Source: a virus
Virus record (IMG/VR): IMGVR_UViG_3300030102_006934
Coordinates: 276,713-340,712 of that record
Reading direction: 5' to 3' (one strand)
DNA: 64,000 bases
The notes beneath the pieces were generated by a model that worked only from the letters and a program-made list of their open reading frames with translations, was not told where the DNA came from and did no database searches. Below are positions 43,306 through 51,207 of the stretch, piece by piece; within the stretch, counting starts at the first letter, position 1; each line of letters opens with the position of its first letter. Both the position numbers and the translations under genes were made by a program.

Positions 43306-43524
43306 CTAGAGAGAGTGATGGGTACTCTCGGTGTTAGTAGAGGTCACGAAACTCTACCCCAAAAGCCTACGCGCGGGAAGAGCGAGGTATGTGGATACAC
43401 GGATGGGTCATCCCCCTACCCCCACATCAAGGATTGACTTTTTTATGTGGTAAGACACTAATGAGTATTTTGAATAGGAAAAGAACGTTAAAATCTAGTA
43501 CACTAAACCCTAGTGTACGCATTT
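43306..43524 (+). ncRNA. GC-rich structured RNA between tRNA-Leu and tRNA-Arg
   Basis: 219 nt, noncoding, richer in G+C than its surroundings. Hairpins: GAGAGT/ACTCTC (43311-43329), GTAGAG/CTCTAC (43337-43357), CCT-CGC/GCG-AGG (43366-43387), GGATG/CATCC (43401-43413) inside ATGTGG/CCACAT (43389-43427), and a perfect GTACACTA/TAGTGTAC (43498-43518). CCACAT can pair either with ATGTGG at 43389 or with a second ATGTGG at 43445. No RNase P, 6S or SRP motif recognised. Confidence 0.6.
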
Positions 43525-43598
43525 GGATGGGTAGCTCAGCTGGATAGAGCATCTGCCTTCTAAGCAGACGGTCGCAGGTTCGAATCCTGCCCCGTTCA
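43525..43598 (+). tRNA. tRNA-Arg(TCT)
   Basis: GGATGGG/CCCGTTC acceptor, anticodon arm TCTGC-CTTCTAA-GCAGA, T arm GCAGG-TTCGAAT-CCTGC. No CCA encoded. Confidence 0.95.
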
Positions 43599-43603
43599 CT
43601 ATT

Positions 43604-43632
43604 AAAACCTCGACATTAGTTGGGGTTTTTTA
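43604..43632 (+). terminator. Rho-independent terminator of RNA cluster
   Basis: AAAACCTCGAC pairs with GTTGGGGTTTT across ATTA, T run follows. Confidence 0.85.
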
Positions 43633-43662
43633 TTGCCAATTAAAATAGGTTACCTACCTTTG
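43633..43662 (+). promoter_or_regulatory. Host-type promoter TTG-N19-TACCTTTG
   Basis: TTG 43633-43635 and TACCTTTG 43655-43662, 17 nt before the CCA-enzyme start. Confidence 0.75.
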
Positions 43663-43679
43663 TTCTAAACAAATAAGTT

Positions 43680-44420
43680 ATGTTAAATATATTTGAGGTT
43701 GGTGGATGTGTTAGAGATGAAATTCTAGGTGTAAGTACCAACGACATCGATTTTACTTTTGTTATAGAAGATACCAACCAAACAGTGGATGAGGGTTGGG
43801 ATCAAATGTTATCTCACCTAAAAGAGGCTGGGTTTAAAATATTTTTAGAAACAAAAGAATGTTTTACTGTTAGAGCTAAATTCCCCAAAAACCATATTAA
43901 TGAAGGATTAGTGGCTGACTTTGTTATGGCTAGGAAAGAAGTTGGTTACATTGATGGTACTAGGAAACCTATTTTAGAACTAGGTACACTGTTAGATGAC
44001 TTAGTTAGAAGAGATTTTACAATCAATGCTTTAGCAAAAGATATGGACGGTAATATTATAGACCCCTTCGGTGGTGTAAAACATCTTAAAGAAGGTATCC
44101 TAATAACACCTCTAGATTCAAGAAAAACCATGATGGACGACCCACTTAGAATATTAAGAGCTTTAAGATTTTCTATCACAAAAGGTTTTGAGGTATCTGA
44201 AGACATTATGGAAGCTATGAAGCAACCAAACATTTTAGAGAAATTAAAAACAACAGTTAGCCAAGAAAGAATTAGAGAAGAGTTGACTAAGATGATGAAA
44301 TTCGATACAATTAAAACAATGAAACTACTAGTTAATATTGATAACGAGTTTATTCATGGGTTTTTAAATATCATTTTTGAAAAAGACATGTGGTTAAACC
44401 CAACTACCAAAAACAAGTAA
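43680..44420 (+). CDS. tRNA CCA-adding enzyme (class II nucleotidyltransferase), short form
   Basis: 246 aa. FEVGGCVRDEILG and NDIDFTFV (D22, D24) form the active site; LVRRDFTINALAKD, DPFGGVKHL and DPLRILRALRFSI are the following conserved blocks that read the incoming nucleotide. The usual C-terminal body and tail domains (to about 400 aa) are mostly missing. Adds or repairs the 3' CCA. None of the eight phage tRNAs encodes CCA, so this enzyme would complete them. It is next to the RNA cluster with its own promoter. Confidence 0.85.
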   Translation: MLNIFEVGGCVRDEILGVSTNDIDFTFVIEDTNQTVDEGWDQMLSHLKEAGFKIFLETKECFTVRAKFPKNHINEGLVADFVMARKEVGYIDGTRKPILELGTLLDDLVRRDFTINALAKDMDGNIIDPFGGVKHLKEGILITPLDSRKTMMDDPLRILRALRFSITKGFEVSEDIMEAMKQPNILEKLKTTVSQERIREELTKMMKFDTIKTMKLLVNIDNEFIHGFLNIIFEKDMWLNPTTKNK

Positions 44421-44437
44421 ATTAAAAAACAAAAAAA

Positions 44438-44692
44438 ATGAATTTATTAAATAATATCGTAGATTATTACGAAGAAGAGGAAATATTAAAGGCAGATGGT
44501 TTCGATGAGGCGGTTATTGGTATAGAAGAAGGTACCATGAGATTGATTTATTCAGTTACTAAGTGTATTGAAATACTAATGACTGAAGATGATATGTCTA
44601 TGGAAGATGCTATGGAACATTTTAGATATAATGTTAGTGGTGCTTATGTTGGTAAAAAAACACCTATATGGTCAGAGGATATGTTTTATTAA
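44438..44692 (+). CDS. Small acidic protein
   Basis: 84 aa, acidic, helical (YYEEEEILKADGFDEAVIGIEEGTMRLIYS; MTEDDMSMEDAMEHF). Follows the CCA enzyme by 17 nt. Not recognised. Confidence 0.5.
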   Translation: MNLLNNIVDYYEEEEILKADGFDEAVIGIEEGTMRLIYSVTKCIEILMTEDDMSMEDAMEHFRYNVSGAYVGKKTPIWSEDMFY

Positions 44693-44694
44693 CA

Positions 44695-44704
44695 TATTTA
44701 TATA
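44695..44704 (+). promoter_or_regulatory. TATTTATATA box
   Basis: Recurrent box upstream of the 20-residue reading frame and tRNA-Ala. Confidence 0.35.
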
Positions 44705-44749
44705 GTAGTAAAATAACTTTTACATAATTTGTTTTTTTATATAGAAATA

Positions 44750-44812
44750 ATGTACAATATTTTTGAACCAGAGAACATTCATGACGAGGATGACGAGTTA
44801 GATATTTTCTAG
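44750..44812 (+). CDS. Possible 20-aa acidic peptide
   Basis: ATG to TAG, strongly acidic (HDEDDELDIF). Fills part of a 270-nt interval and ends just before a TATTTATTAG box. Could be real or chance. Confidence 0.25.
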   Translation: MYNIFEPENIHDEDDELDIF

Positions 44813-44814
44813 TA

Positions 44815-44824
44815 TATTTATTAG
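44815..44824 (+). promoter_or_regulatory. TATTTATTAG box before tRNA-Ala
   Basis: Ends 5 nt before the mature tRNA 5' end. A translation signal makes no sense here, so this copy supports a promoter role for the box. Confidence 0.55.
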
Positions 44825-44829
44825 AAAAT

Positions 44830-44903
44830 GGGGGATTAGCTCAGCTGGCTAGAGCACCTGCCTTGCACGCAGGGGGTCATCGGTTCGACTCCGATATCCT
44901 CCA
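44830..44903 (+). tRNA. tRNA-Ala(TGC)
   Basis: GGGGGAT/ATCCTCC acceptor, anticodon arm CCTGC-CTTGCAC-GCAGG, T arm ATCGG-TTCGACT-CCGAT. No CCA encoded. Confidence 0.95.
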
Positions 44904-44952
44904 CAATAAAATTGTTTTTACTCACCACTATCACTTATTAACTATCTTACTA

Positions 44953-44962
44953 TATTTATATT
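44953..44962 (+). promoter_or_regulatory. TATTTATATT box
   Basis: Recurrent box 4 nt before the ATG at 44967. Confidence 0.45.
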
Positions 44963-44966
44963 CGAT

Positions 44967-45419
44967 ATGTTAGATGAATTTATATTGAATACTAAAGAGG
45001 CGAGATTAATACAAATCGATTATAAATTGATTACTGGCGATTTAAATGAGGAGTTACTATCCAAAATGTCACCTCAAGAACAAATTAACACATATAACTT
45101 AGCTTTACTACTACCTAGTAGAAGTTGTGAAGAAGACGATGAACTTTATTGGGATCAAATACTAGTTGATGAATTTATATTATCTTATTTAGAACAAATA
45201 CTAAATAAAAGAAAAATAAAATATTTTTTAACTGACATAACAAAAGATTATTATAAAAAATCTAGTTACCTTGACCTTGATTTTATAAAAGATATCGATG
45301 GGTTTATGGATACCTTATTAACTATTGATGATGTTTTGGATAGGATAAATGATGTTGGTTTGGATAAGATAAATTTATTGGAGTTATCTTTTTTAGAAAG
45401 GAATTCTAGTAAGTTTTAG
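44967..45419 (+). CDS. Hypothetical acidic protein
   Basis: 150 aa, acidic, helical, Leu/Asp-rich, no motif recognised. Flanked by TATTTAT boxes on both sides, so it is probably its own transcription unit. Confidence 0.5.
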   Translation: MLDEFILNTKEARLIQIDYKLITGDLNEELLSKMSPQEQINTYNLALLLPSRSCEEDDELYWDQILVDEFILSYLEQILNKRKIKYFLTDITKDYYKKSSYLDLDFIKDIDGFMDTLLTIDDVLDRINDVGLDKINLLELSFLERNSSKF

Positions 45420-45431
45420 TTTAAACGTTAA

Positions 45432-45441
45432 TATTTATAAT
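45432..45441 (+). promoter_or_regulatory. TATTTATAAT box
   Basis: Recurrent box 10 nt before the ATG at 45452. Confidence 0.5.
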
Positions 45442-45451
45442 AAAAGGTCGT

Positions 45452-45961
45452 ATGAAGGTCTTAGTATTGAATATGGATTACAGTCCTATAAACGTAACAT
45501 CCCTACAGAGAGGTTTTAAGTTAGTATTTAAAGGAAAGGCAGAAATAGTAACACACGAAATAAAAAACCCAATCAAAACGGAAAGAAAAAAATACAGAAG
45601 ACCAACGGTAATAAGACTTTTAAGATATATTTCAGTACCATTTAGAAAGGTTAAATTAAATAGACAAAATATTTTTAGGAGAGACGATTATAAGTGTGTG
45701 TACTGTTACTCCAAAGATAACCTCACCTTAGACCATTTAATACCTAAATGTAAGGGTGGTCAAAATAGTTGGTCTAATTTAGTTACTTCTTGTGGTAGTT
45801 GTAATGTTAAAAAGGGTGATAAGGATGTTGACTTATTCTTAGAAGAGAATAACATTGAAATGAGTCATCAACCATTTAAACCAACATACTTATATTTTGT
45901 AGAAAAAATAAATAATGTAAACCCAGATTGGAAACAGTTTGTGGGTATAGTAAAAAAATAA
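45452..45961 (+). CDS. HNH endonuclease (McrA-like)
   Basis: 169 aa. RDDYKCVYCYSKDNLTLDHL, GGQNSWSNLVTSCGSCN: zinc-binding CxxC pairs around the D-H, N and C-xx-C of an HNH fold, as in the bacterial HNH proteins that start KVLVLNMDYSPINV. Same N-terminus occurs in bacterial chromosomal HNH proteins, so horizontal exchange with the host is likely. Role: DNA nicking, homing-like or packaging. Confidence 0.85.
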   Translation: MKVLVLNMDYSPINVTSLQRGFKLVFKGKAEIVTHEIKNPIKTERKKYRRPTVIRLLRYISVPFRKVKLNRQNIFRRDDYKCVYCYSKDNLTLDHLIPKCKGGQNSWSNLVTSCGSCNVKKGDKDVDLFLEENNIEMSHQPFKPTYLYFVEKINNVNPDWKQFVGIVKK

Positions 45962-45962
45962 A

Positions 45963-46121
45963 ATGGATTTCGAGTTAGGTAAGGATTATTATTTAGAGAA
46001 TGGTAAAATAGTTTTAACAGAAATATACCATAAAAAAAGAGGTACTTGTTGTGGTTCTAATTGTAGACATTGTGCCTATGAGCCACCACATCAAAAAGGT
46101 AATAAAAAATTAAAAGAATAA
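45963..46121 (+). CDS. DUF5522-like small zinc protein
   Basis: 52 aa. GTCCGSNCRHCAYEPPHQKGNK matches the small cysteine cluster C-C-G-S-x-C-x-x-C-P/A-Y of DUF5522, common in Bacteroidota. Starts one nt after the HNH gene stop. Confidence 0.65.
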   Translation: MDFELGKDYYLENGKIVLTEIYHKKRGTCCGSNCRHCAYEPPHQKGNKKLKE

Positions 46122-46123
46122 TA

Positions 46124-46133
46124 TATTTATAAC
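46124..46133 (+). promoter_or_regulatory. TATTTATAAC box
   Basis: Recurrent box 3 nt before the GH16 start codon. Confidence 0.45.
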
Positions 46134-46136
46134 TAT

Positions 46137-46847
46137 ATGGAATGGGAAGGTTATGATTGGCAAATAGGTGAGAGATGGGGTATTATTCACCCAAATAAAC
46201 CAATTTGTTATTACGATAAGGACGCGGTTAAAATAAATAAAAAGGGTGAACTAGAATTATACACACACTATAACCCTAGAAAATTTGATGGTAAAACTGT
46301 TAACACAGGCGTTGGTTTGATTAATTGCAAAGAGAAGTTCGAATATGGTAGGTTCGACATAGATATTAAATTACCTAAAGGACCATCTTTGTGGCCAGCT
46401 TTTTGGATGTGGTCTTATAACTTTTGGCCACCAGAGATTGATGTGTTTGAGGCGTACTCAAATAAAAAGGGTAGTTATTTTAATTGGAATATAGATGCTC
46501 TTTGGGGGAACTTTTGGAATGTTAAGAGTAATTTACATTTGGGAATTCAACCAGAAAATTATCAATATGGTGCAAAAAGACATTGGTTGGGCTGGGAATG
46601 TCCTAGTAAGGATTTTCATAAGTATAGTGTGGAGTGGTTCCCAAATGAGGTAAACATTCTATTTGACGATAGATTGGTCAGAAAAATTAATGATGAAAAA
46701 ACTTTATCACAATTAAGAGATTTCCCAATGAATGTTATTATAAATACACACATTAGGCCAGGTTACCCAGCAGAGGATAAAGAATTAATCACAAAAATGG
46801 TTTGTAAAAACTTTAGATACTCTAAGTTTTACCCTTACAATTTATAG
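46137..46847 (+). CDS. GH16 family glycoside hydrolase
   Basis: 236 aa. FEYGRFDIDIKLPKGPSLWP, then WPPEIDVFEAY with the GH16 catalytic E-x-D-x-x-E (E100, D102, E105); aromatic residues lining the cleft (WMWSYNFW, HWLGWECPSKDFHKYSVEW). The family cuts beta-1,3/1,4 glucans, agar, carrageenan and similar marine polysaccharides. No signal peptide, so it is probably virion-bound and clears capsule or algal polysaccharide during attachment. Confidence 0.85.
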   Translation: MEWEGYDWQIGERWGIIHPNKPICYYDKDAVKINKKGELELYTHYNPRKFDGKTVNTGVGLINCKEKFEYGRFDIDIKLPKGPSLWPAFWMWSYNFWPPEIDVFEAYSNKKGSYFNWNIDALWGNFWNVKSNLHLGIQPENYQYGAKRHWLGWECPSKDFHKYSVEWFPNEVNILFDDRLVRKINDEKTLSQLRDFPMNVIINTHIRPGYPAEDKELITKMVCKNFRYSKFYPYNL

Positions 46848-46854
46848 AATTGTA

Positions 46855-46884
46855 TTGACAAAAATATTTTTTTGGTTATATTAA
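46855..46884 (+). promoter_or_regulatory. Probable promoter TTGACA-N16-TATATTAA
   Basis: TTGACA 46855-46860 and TATATTAA 46877-46884; 21 nt before the ATG at 46905. Confidence 0.5.
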
Positions 46885-46904
46885 TAAAAAAAAAGTTATA
46901 AATT

Positions 46905-47336
46905 ATGGATAATTTAAATTTCGGAAGTATGGATGATGATTTATTTAGAAAAGATTTTTTGAATTTTTTAAATCAACACCAAAAAAGGATGAGTGATTTC
47001 ATGAAAAAAATGTATGGTGATAATAATTTAAATTCCGGTCAGTCATTTGACGAAATCATGTCAAGACTAAATATTACCCCCAATAATATAGAAAGGGGTG
47101 AGGATGAGTATGGGACTTGGGAGAATAGTGAATGGTTCTCAAATGATGGTAATACTCATTACAACTCTTTTTTCAGAGAATTTAACCCATATAAAGACAT
47201 AAAACCAAGGAGTAAAACTCAAGAGATTAGCACCCTTGATTTATTGGAGTCAAAGTTAAACAAGTCTATATTAGAAGAGGATTACGAATCCGCGGCTAAA
47301 ATTAGAGATTTGATGAAGTCTTTGAGTGAAGATTAA
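46905..47336 (+). CDS. Protein with C-terminal UVR motif
   Basis: 143 aa. The last ~35 residues (LLESKLNKSILEEDYESAAKIRDLMKSL) are a UVR (UvrB/UvrC) helical hairpin, also found in Clp-associated adaptors. N-terminus FRKDFLNFLNQHQKRMSDFMKKMYGD is helical. May link to a partner such as a Clp ATPase; inferred. Its stop overlaps the next ATG. Confidence 0.6.
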   Translation: MDNLNFGSMDDDLFRKDFLNFLNQHQKRMSDFMKKMYGDNNLNSGQSFDEIMSRLNITPNNIERGEDEYGTWENSEWFSNDGNTHYNSFFREFNPYKDIKPRSKTQEISTLDLLESKLNKSILEEDYESAAKIRDLMKSLSED

Positions 47337-47860
47337 TGGAACCTAGGAAAGTAGTAAAAAAATTTCAAGAATTTACTGATACTAACTATCCCAGAGGTAT
47401 CTTTAATCACCATATTTATGAACCCACACAATCGATTAGAAGAGTAATGGAATTACCCATGGGTAATGTCTTAGGTATTCTTAAAGTTGATTCAGAAGCA
47501 CCAATAATGTTGACGAAACAGGTGGGTTTACCTATAGGGATGTTGGCAGAAGATTTTCCTAGAACGGCGGTCTCTTCCAATTCCCATACCCCACGACCAA
47601 TAAGAATAAGGTTTAGGGACGGTATTAATGTCACAGAAATAGAATTACAAGATAGTATATGGGATTGGGCTGATAGTATGAGTAAAAAAAATATTTGTAT
47701 AAAAACTTTAGACCCTACAGGGGTAGAAACAGAAAGATGGGATTTAAGAGGTTGTTTCCCTACACAAATCGGTTATGATTTAATTCCAGGGAACGATGAG
47801 CATCTATATTTAGAAATAACTTTAAATTGGGATTGCTTAACGAAACAAATTTTAGAGTAA
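47336..47860 (+). CDS. Tail-tube-like protein (gp19-type)
   Basis: 174 aa. Beta-rich, with SIWDWADSM then ETERWDLRGCFPTQIGYDLIPGNDEHLYLEITLNWD, the layout of T4 gp19-type tail tube proteins in which a W-x-L-x-x-x-FP-T stretch precedes a final strand with LxxExTLxxD. Could form the tail tube or a related baseplate piece. Its end faces a bidirectional terminator. Confidence 0.5.
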   Translation: MEPRKVVKKFQEFTDTNYPRGIFNHHIYEPTQSIRRVMELPMGNVLGILKVDSEAPIMLTKQVGLPIGMLAEDFPRTAVSSNSHTPRPIRIRFRDGINVTEIELQDSIWDWADSMSKKNICIKTLDPTGVETERWDLRGCFPTQIGYDLIPGNDEHLYLEITLNWDCLTKQILE

Positions 47861-47946
47861 TTTTTGTTTATACCAGATATTTAATTATTGTCAGTAATGT
47901 AATCACATCCCCCGACCAAAACAAACTCAATGGGGTTTTTATTGGC

Positions 47947-47981
47947 AAAAAAAAGGGACCTCTAGGGGTCCCAATTTTTTT
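47947..47981. terminator. Bidirectional terminator
   Basis: A8-GGGACC-TCTAGG-GGTCCC-AA-T7 lies between convergent genes and can stop transcription from either side. Confidence 0.85.
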
Positions 47982-48363
47982 ATATATCAATTTGTTTAAC
48001 ATCTTTAAAGTATTTTTCAATACCCTCATAGTCTACAAAACTACCCAAATTATCTAATAAGCCTTGTAGTGTCATGATCTTCCAATCTAGTAAGTTATGT
48101 AAATCGTCTACTTCATTTTGAAGTTTATACCCCCATGTATCGAAATCTTCATCTGAAAGCTTATTTAATTTTTTTTCTACACTCTTACGCTTTTCATAAG
48201 AAGAATCATTTATTTTAGACAAAGACCACCATATAGAATTTAAATCCATCTCTCCCTTTATTATTTCATCTAAAGTAGTAAATGTTATGGTACTATATAT
48301 ATTATTGATTTTGTTAATTTCTTTTTCTACAAAATCCCTATATTTTTTAACTTCTTCTACCAT
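47980..48363 (-). CDS. Helical hypothetical protein, leftward
   Basis: 127 aa, helical, acidic/basic, no membrane segment. Preceded on its strand by a TATATTTG box. First gene of a leftward group of at most four. Not recognised. Confidence 0.55.
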   Translation of the reverse strand: MVEEVKKYRDFVEKEINKINNIYSTITFTTLDEIIKGEMDLNSIWWSLSKINDSSYEKRKSVEKKLNKLSDEDFDTWGYKLQNEVDDLHNLLDWKIMTLQGLLDNLGSFVDYEGIEKYFKDVKQIDI

Positions 48364-48367
48364 AATA

Positions 48368-48375
48368 CAAATATA
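48368..48375 (-). promoter_or_regulatory. Host-type -7 box TATATTTG on minus strand
   Basis: CAAATATA on the plus strand, 4 nt before the start of the leftward gene; no TTG at the right distance. Confidence 0.45.
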
Positions 48376-48389
48376 ATAAATTAAGTTGA

Positions 48390-49820
48390 TTAACCTATTT
48401 TAGACCTATTATTTTTAATAAAATCTAAGACTTCATCCTCCATTTGTTCAGAACTAGAATCTACGGAATTTTCTAGGATATCTAAATCAGTTTTTATACC
48501 ATAAAACTCCATACCATCATTATTCTCTAATTTTAATTTTAACATATTAATTATTCTATATGAGGCGGGGTCTAATGGATCAACCTTAAGTAGGTTTATA
48601 ACTTCTTTGTCTGGTCTGGATAAGAATACGTAAAAATTACTTTGGTTATGTTTTTCTAAATCTTCTGGTGTATAACTCCATTTCCTAAGTAATACCTTAC
48701 TATCTGTATTATTTATCTTTTTAGCATCAATCTTACCAGCAATCTCATTTTTCTTTGATTGATCAATTTCATCAGATATGTCTTTCATAACTTCAAACTG
48801 GTTTAATATGTGTGGATTGTTTATAACAACCAATAATCTTTCATCCACAGTTAAATTATCTCTCATCTCTTTATAATCATTAATACTAACCTCACCTTGT
48901 GTATATTTGGTTATAAATTCGTTCTTTTGTTTAGGACTTAAATCTCCTGACAATACTTTGAATGTATTTGAGTCTAACTTAACATCTTTACTATTCAATA
49001 ATTTATCAACCACGGAACTTCTTTGTTCTGGTTTTAAGATATCATTAAACTTCTTATAATCCCTTATAGTAGGGTTTTTTAAATAAGTTTGTAGTTGTGC
49101 ACTTAATTTTTTCTCTTTATGTATAGGATTAAAAGCCTCAACTTTATCCATCATTTCTTGGGTGACCCAAGTTGGTCTGTTTTGACTAGGGCTATCTTGG
49201 GCGTCCCACCAAGTTTGGCCTCCACCATCAGTAAATTTATATTGTAAAGCGTACTTGTAGTCTCTACCAGTTGCTGGAGCATTTTTCTTAATAAAGAAAT
49301 AAAAATTAGAATGTCTACTATAATCCTCAAAGTGACTATTAAAACCATCAGCACCGGCAGTTGCCGCAATACACCACTGTGAACCAGCTCCATACTTACA
49401 AGAGGCCTGAACTGTAAAAGGTGCGAAAACAACAACCTCATCATCTTCATATACTTTTTTAGCTTGTTTAGCGAATTTTTTTTCTTCTGCTTTCTTTTCA
49501 GCTTCATCAACAACCGCTTTAAATTCAAATATAGATTCATAAGAATTAATATCTTTGTTTTTAATTCTAGGTAAATTTTTGTGAAACCCCTTAACCAACT
49601 TAACAATTGAATCAGCACTAAGAATATCTTCTTCCGCTTCTAACTTACCTAAAGCTGCTTTAGTCATCCACCCTAAATATTTATTATTTCCAGATGGATC
49701 TTCTTGTGATAATTTATTGATTAGGTCTATATTTTCTTCCCCATATTTTCTTATCACATCTTCTTTTCTACCCTCTAATAATATGGTAGATTCTAAAATT
49801 TGATTTAAATTAAATTCCAT
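48390..49820 (-). CDS. Leader-bearing protein with YGAGSQWC domain
   Basis: 476 aa. N-terminus NLNQILESTILLEGRKED is leader-like. Residues about 140-215 contain SCKYGAGSQWCIAA, HSNFYFFIKKN and KYALQYKFTDGG then TWWDAQDS, a domain with a GAG(S/T)xWC core that I have seen in large phages but cannot assign to a function. The rest is helical repeats. Three nt from the leftward HNH gene. Confidence 0.5.
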   Translation of the reverse strand: MEFNLNQILESTILLEGRKEDVIRKYGEENIDLINKLSQEDPSGNNKYLGWMTKAALGKLEAEEDILSADSIVKLVKGFHKNLPRIKNKDINSYESIFEFKAVVDEAEKKAEEKKFAKQAKKVYEDDEVVVFAPFTVQASCKYGAGSQWCIAATAGADGFNSHFEDYSRHSNFYFFIKKNAPATGRDYKYALQYKFTDGGGQTWWDAQDSPSQNRPTWVTQEMMDKVEAFNPIHKEKKLSAQLQTYLKNPTIRDYKKFNDILKPEQRSSVVDKLLNSKDVKLDSNTFKVLSGDLSPKQKNEFITKYTQGEVSINDYKEMRDNLTVDERLLVVINNPHILNQFEVMKDISDEIDQSKKNEIAGKIDAKKINNTDSKVLLRKWSYTPEDLEKHNQSNFYVFLSRPDKEVINLLKVDPLDPASYRIINMLKLKLENNDGMEFYGIKTDLDILENSVDSSSEQMEDEVLDFIKNNRSKIG

Positions 49821-49823
49821 TAC

Positions 49824-50237
49824 TTATTTCTTTTTTTTATAAATATCTTGGTTTTCTTTAAATTTCCTTAAAATCTTATGAGATTCTTCAGTTAATCTAA
49901 AACTTTTATCCCTATTCTCTTTTTTAGGTATGAATTTAAGGTTATCCATAGACCCAACTAAGTGAGGTGGTATATTCTCTAAATATGCGTGAGCGATTGG
50001 AAGTACGTGGTCTAATTCATAGCAACCAGACCTACCCCAACAACGTTTGGTGTAGTTTTTTAATTTTTTTAATGGCTGCATTTCAGTTACCAACCAAACC
50101 CTTAAATAATATAATCTTTTTTTCTTATTCTTTATTTTATCTAAAGATCTTTTTTTAAGTTTAGGCATTATTCGATAGATATCAACCTCAGTGGTGTCAT
50201 ATAGTTTAAACCCCTTTTTATTTTTCTTTAAACCCAT
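49824..50237 (-). CDS. HNH endonuclease, leftward
   Basis: 137 aa. CYELDHVLPIAHAYLENIPP then MDNLKFIPKKENRDKSF shows the D-H ... N-x8-N-x-K order of an HNH nuclease without paired zinc cysteines. Very basic N-terminus. Could be homing-type or host-DNA-degrading. Codes from the opposite strand to most neighbours. Confidence 0.7.
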   Translation of the reverse strand: MGLKKNKKGFKLYDTTEVDIYRIMPKLKKRSLDKIKNKKKRLYYLRVWLVTEMQPLKKLKNYTKRCWGRSGCYELDHVLPIAHAYLENIPPHLVGSMDNLKFIPKKENRDKSFRLTEESHKILRKFKENQDIYKKKK

Positions 50238-50282
50238 TTACAATAAACTATTATATGTTATAATTATTATAAAATAAAGATT

Positions 50283-50468
50283 ATGACAAACGAACAAAAA
50301 GGTAAATATTACGATCAGTTACTAAAAGAACATGATCAAAAAGCTTCTAGAGTTAGTAACTTAAAGAATAAAATAGACATTACCAAAGAAGAAAAGGAAG
50401 AGATTAAAAAATTAAAACAAGAAATGGTGGAAATTCAAAGAAAAGCCTATTCTTTAGGAACACTTTAA
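50283..50468 (+). CDS. Small coiled-coil protein
   Basis: 61 aa, helical (QKASRVSNLKNKI, EEIKKLKQEMVEIQRKAYSLG). Three nt before the HAD-enzyme gene. Not recognised. Confidence 0.55.
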   Translation: MTNEQKGKYYDQLLKEHDQKASRVSNLKNKIDITKEEKEEIKKLKQEMVEIQRKAYSLGTL

Positions 50469-50471
50469 GTT

Positions 50472-51179
50472 ATGGTAGCTTACGTATTTGATGTAGATGG
50501 TACTCTGACACCTAGTAGATTACCCATGAATCAAGAATTCAGTCAATTTTTTACTAATTGGTCGAGGGATAAAGAAGTATTTTTTGTTACAGGTTCAAAT
50601 AGTGATAAAACTATTGAACAAGTTGGTTTAGATATATGGAAAAACATTACCGCATCATTACAGTCTTGCGGGAATCAAATATTCATAGATGGTAAAGAAG
50701 TTTACAAAAACGAGTGGGAACCTAATGAAAAATTAATTAGTTTATTAGAATACTTTTTAATGAGTTCTGACTATAGAAAAAGAACTTCTAACCATATTGA
50801 AGAAAGGGTTGGTTTATTAAACTTCTCTGTTGTTGGTAGGGATTGTACACAACAAGAGAGAGAAAATTATTACGAGTGGGATAAAACGGCTCAAGAGAGG
50901 GTCTCCATGGTAAAAGAGATTATGGAGAAGTTTACAGAGCTAGAAGCTTCTGTTGGTGGTCAAATATCCATAGACATTCACCCTAAAGGTGCTAATAAAG
51001 GACAAGCTAAAGATTGGATATTAAATCATTTAGGTAAAGATACAAGTATTTATTTTTACGGTGATAAAACAGAATTTGGTGGGAATGATTATGACCTAGC
51101 AAAAGTACTTACAGAAGATAGACATAAAGTCTTTCAAGTGAGTGGTTGGGAGGAGACTTATAAACTACTAAAAAAATAG
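50472..51179 (+). CDS. Phosphomannomutase-like HAD enzyme
   Basis: 235 aa. VFDVDGTLTPSRLPM (D7, D9), FVTGSNSDKTIEQVG, EERVGLLNFSVVGRDC and GGQISIDIHPKGANKGQAKDW follow the eukaryotic-type PMM family (HAD fold), which converts mannose-6-phosphate and mannose-1-phosphate. Bacteria normally use an unrelated PMM family. Possible role in sugar nucleotide supply for DNA or virion glycosylation; inferred. Confidence 0.7.
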   Translation: MVAYVFDVDGTLTPSRLPMNQEFSQFFTNWSRDKEVFFVTGSNSDKTIEQVGLDIWKNITASLQSCGNQIFIDGKEVYKNEWEPNEKLISLLEYFLMSSDYRKRTSNHIEERVGLLNFSVVGRDCTQQERENYYEWDKTAQERVSMVKEIMEKFTELEASVGGQISIDIHPKGANKGQAKDWILNHLGKDTSIYFYGDKTEFGGNDYDLAKVLTEDRHKVFQVSGWEETYKLLKK

Positions 51180-51199
51180 ACATCATAATAATTTTTTAT

Positions 51200-51207
51200 T
51201 ATATTTG
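51200..51207 (+). promoter_or_regulatory. Host-type -7 box TATATTTG before tmRNA
   Basis: 20 nt before the tmRNA 5' end; followed by the boxA-like AGTTATTTGAAATAT (51212-51226). No TTG at -33. Confidence 0.55.

Noticed and set aside
43306-43524. RNase P RNA or 6S RNA
   Set aside because: None of the conserved RNase P blocks and no 6S-type long bubble stem are present.
47827-48057. 76-codon plus frame across the bidirectional terminator
   Set aside because: Overlaps the end of the tail-tube-like gene, the terminator and the leftward gene; no independent support.
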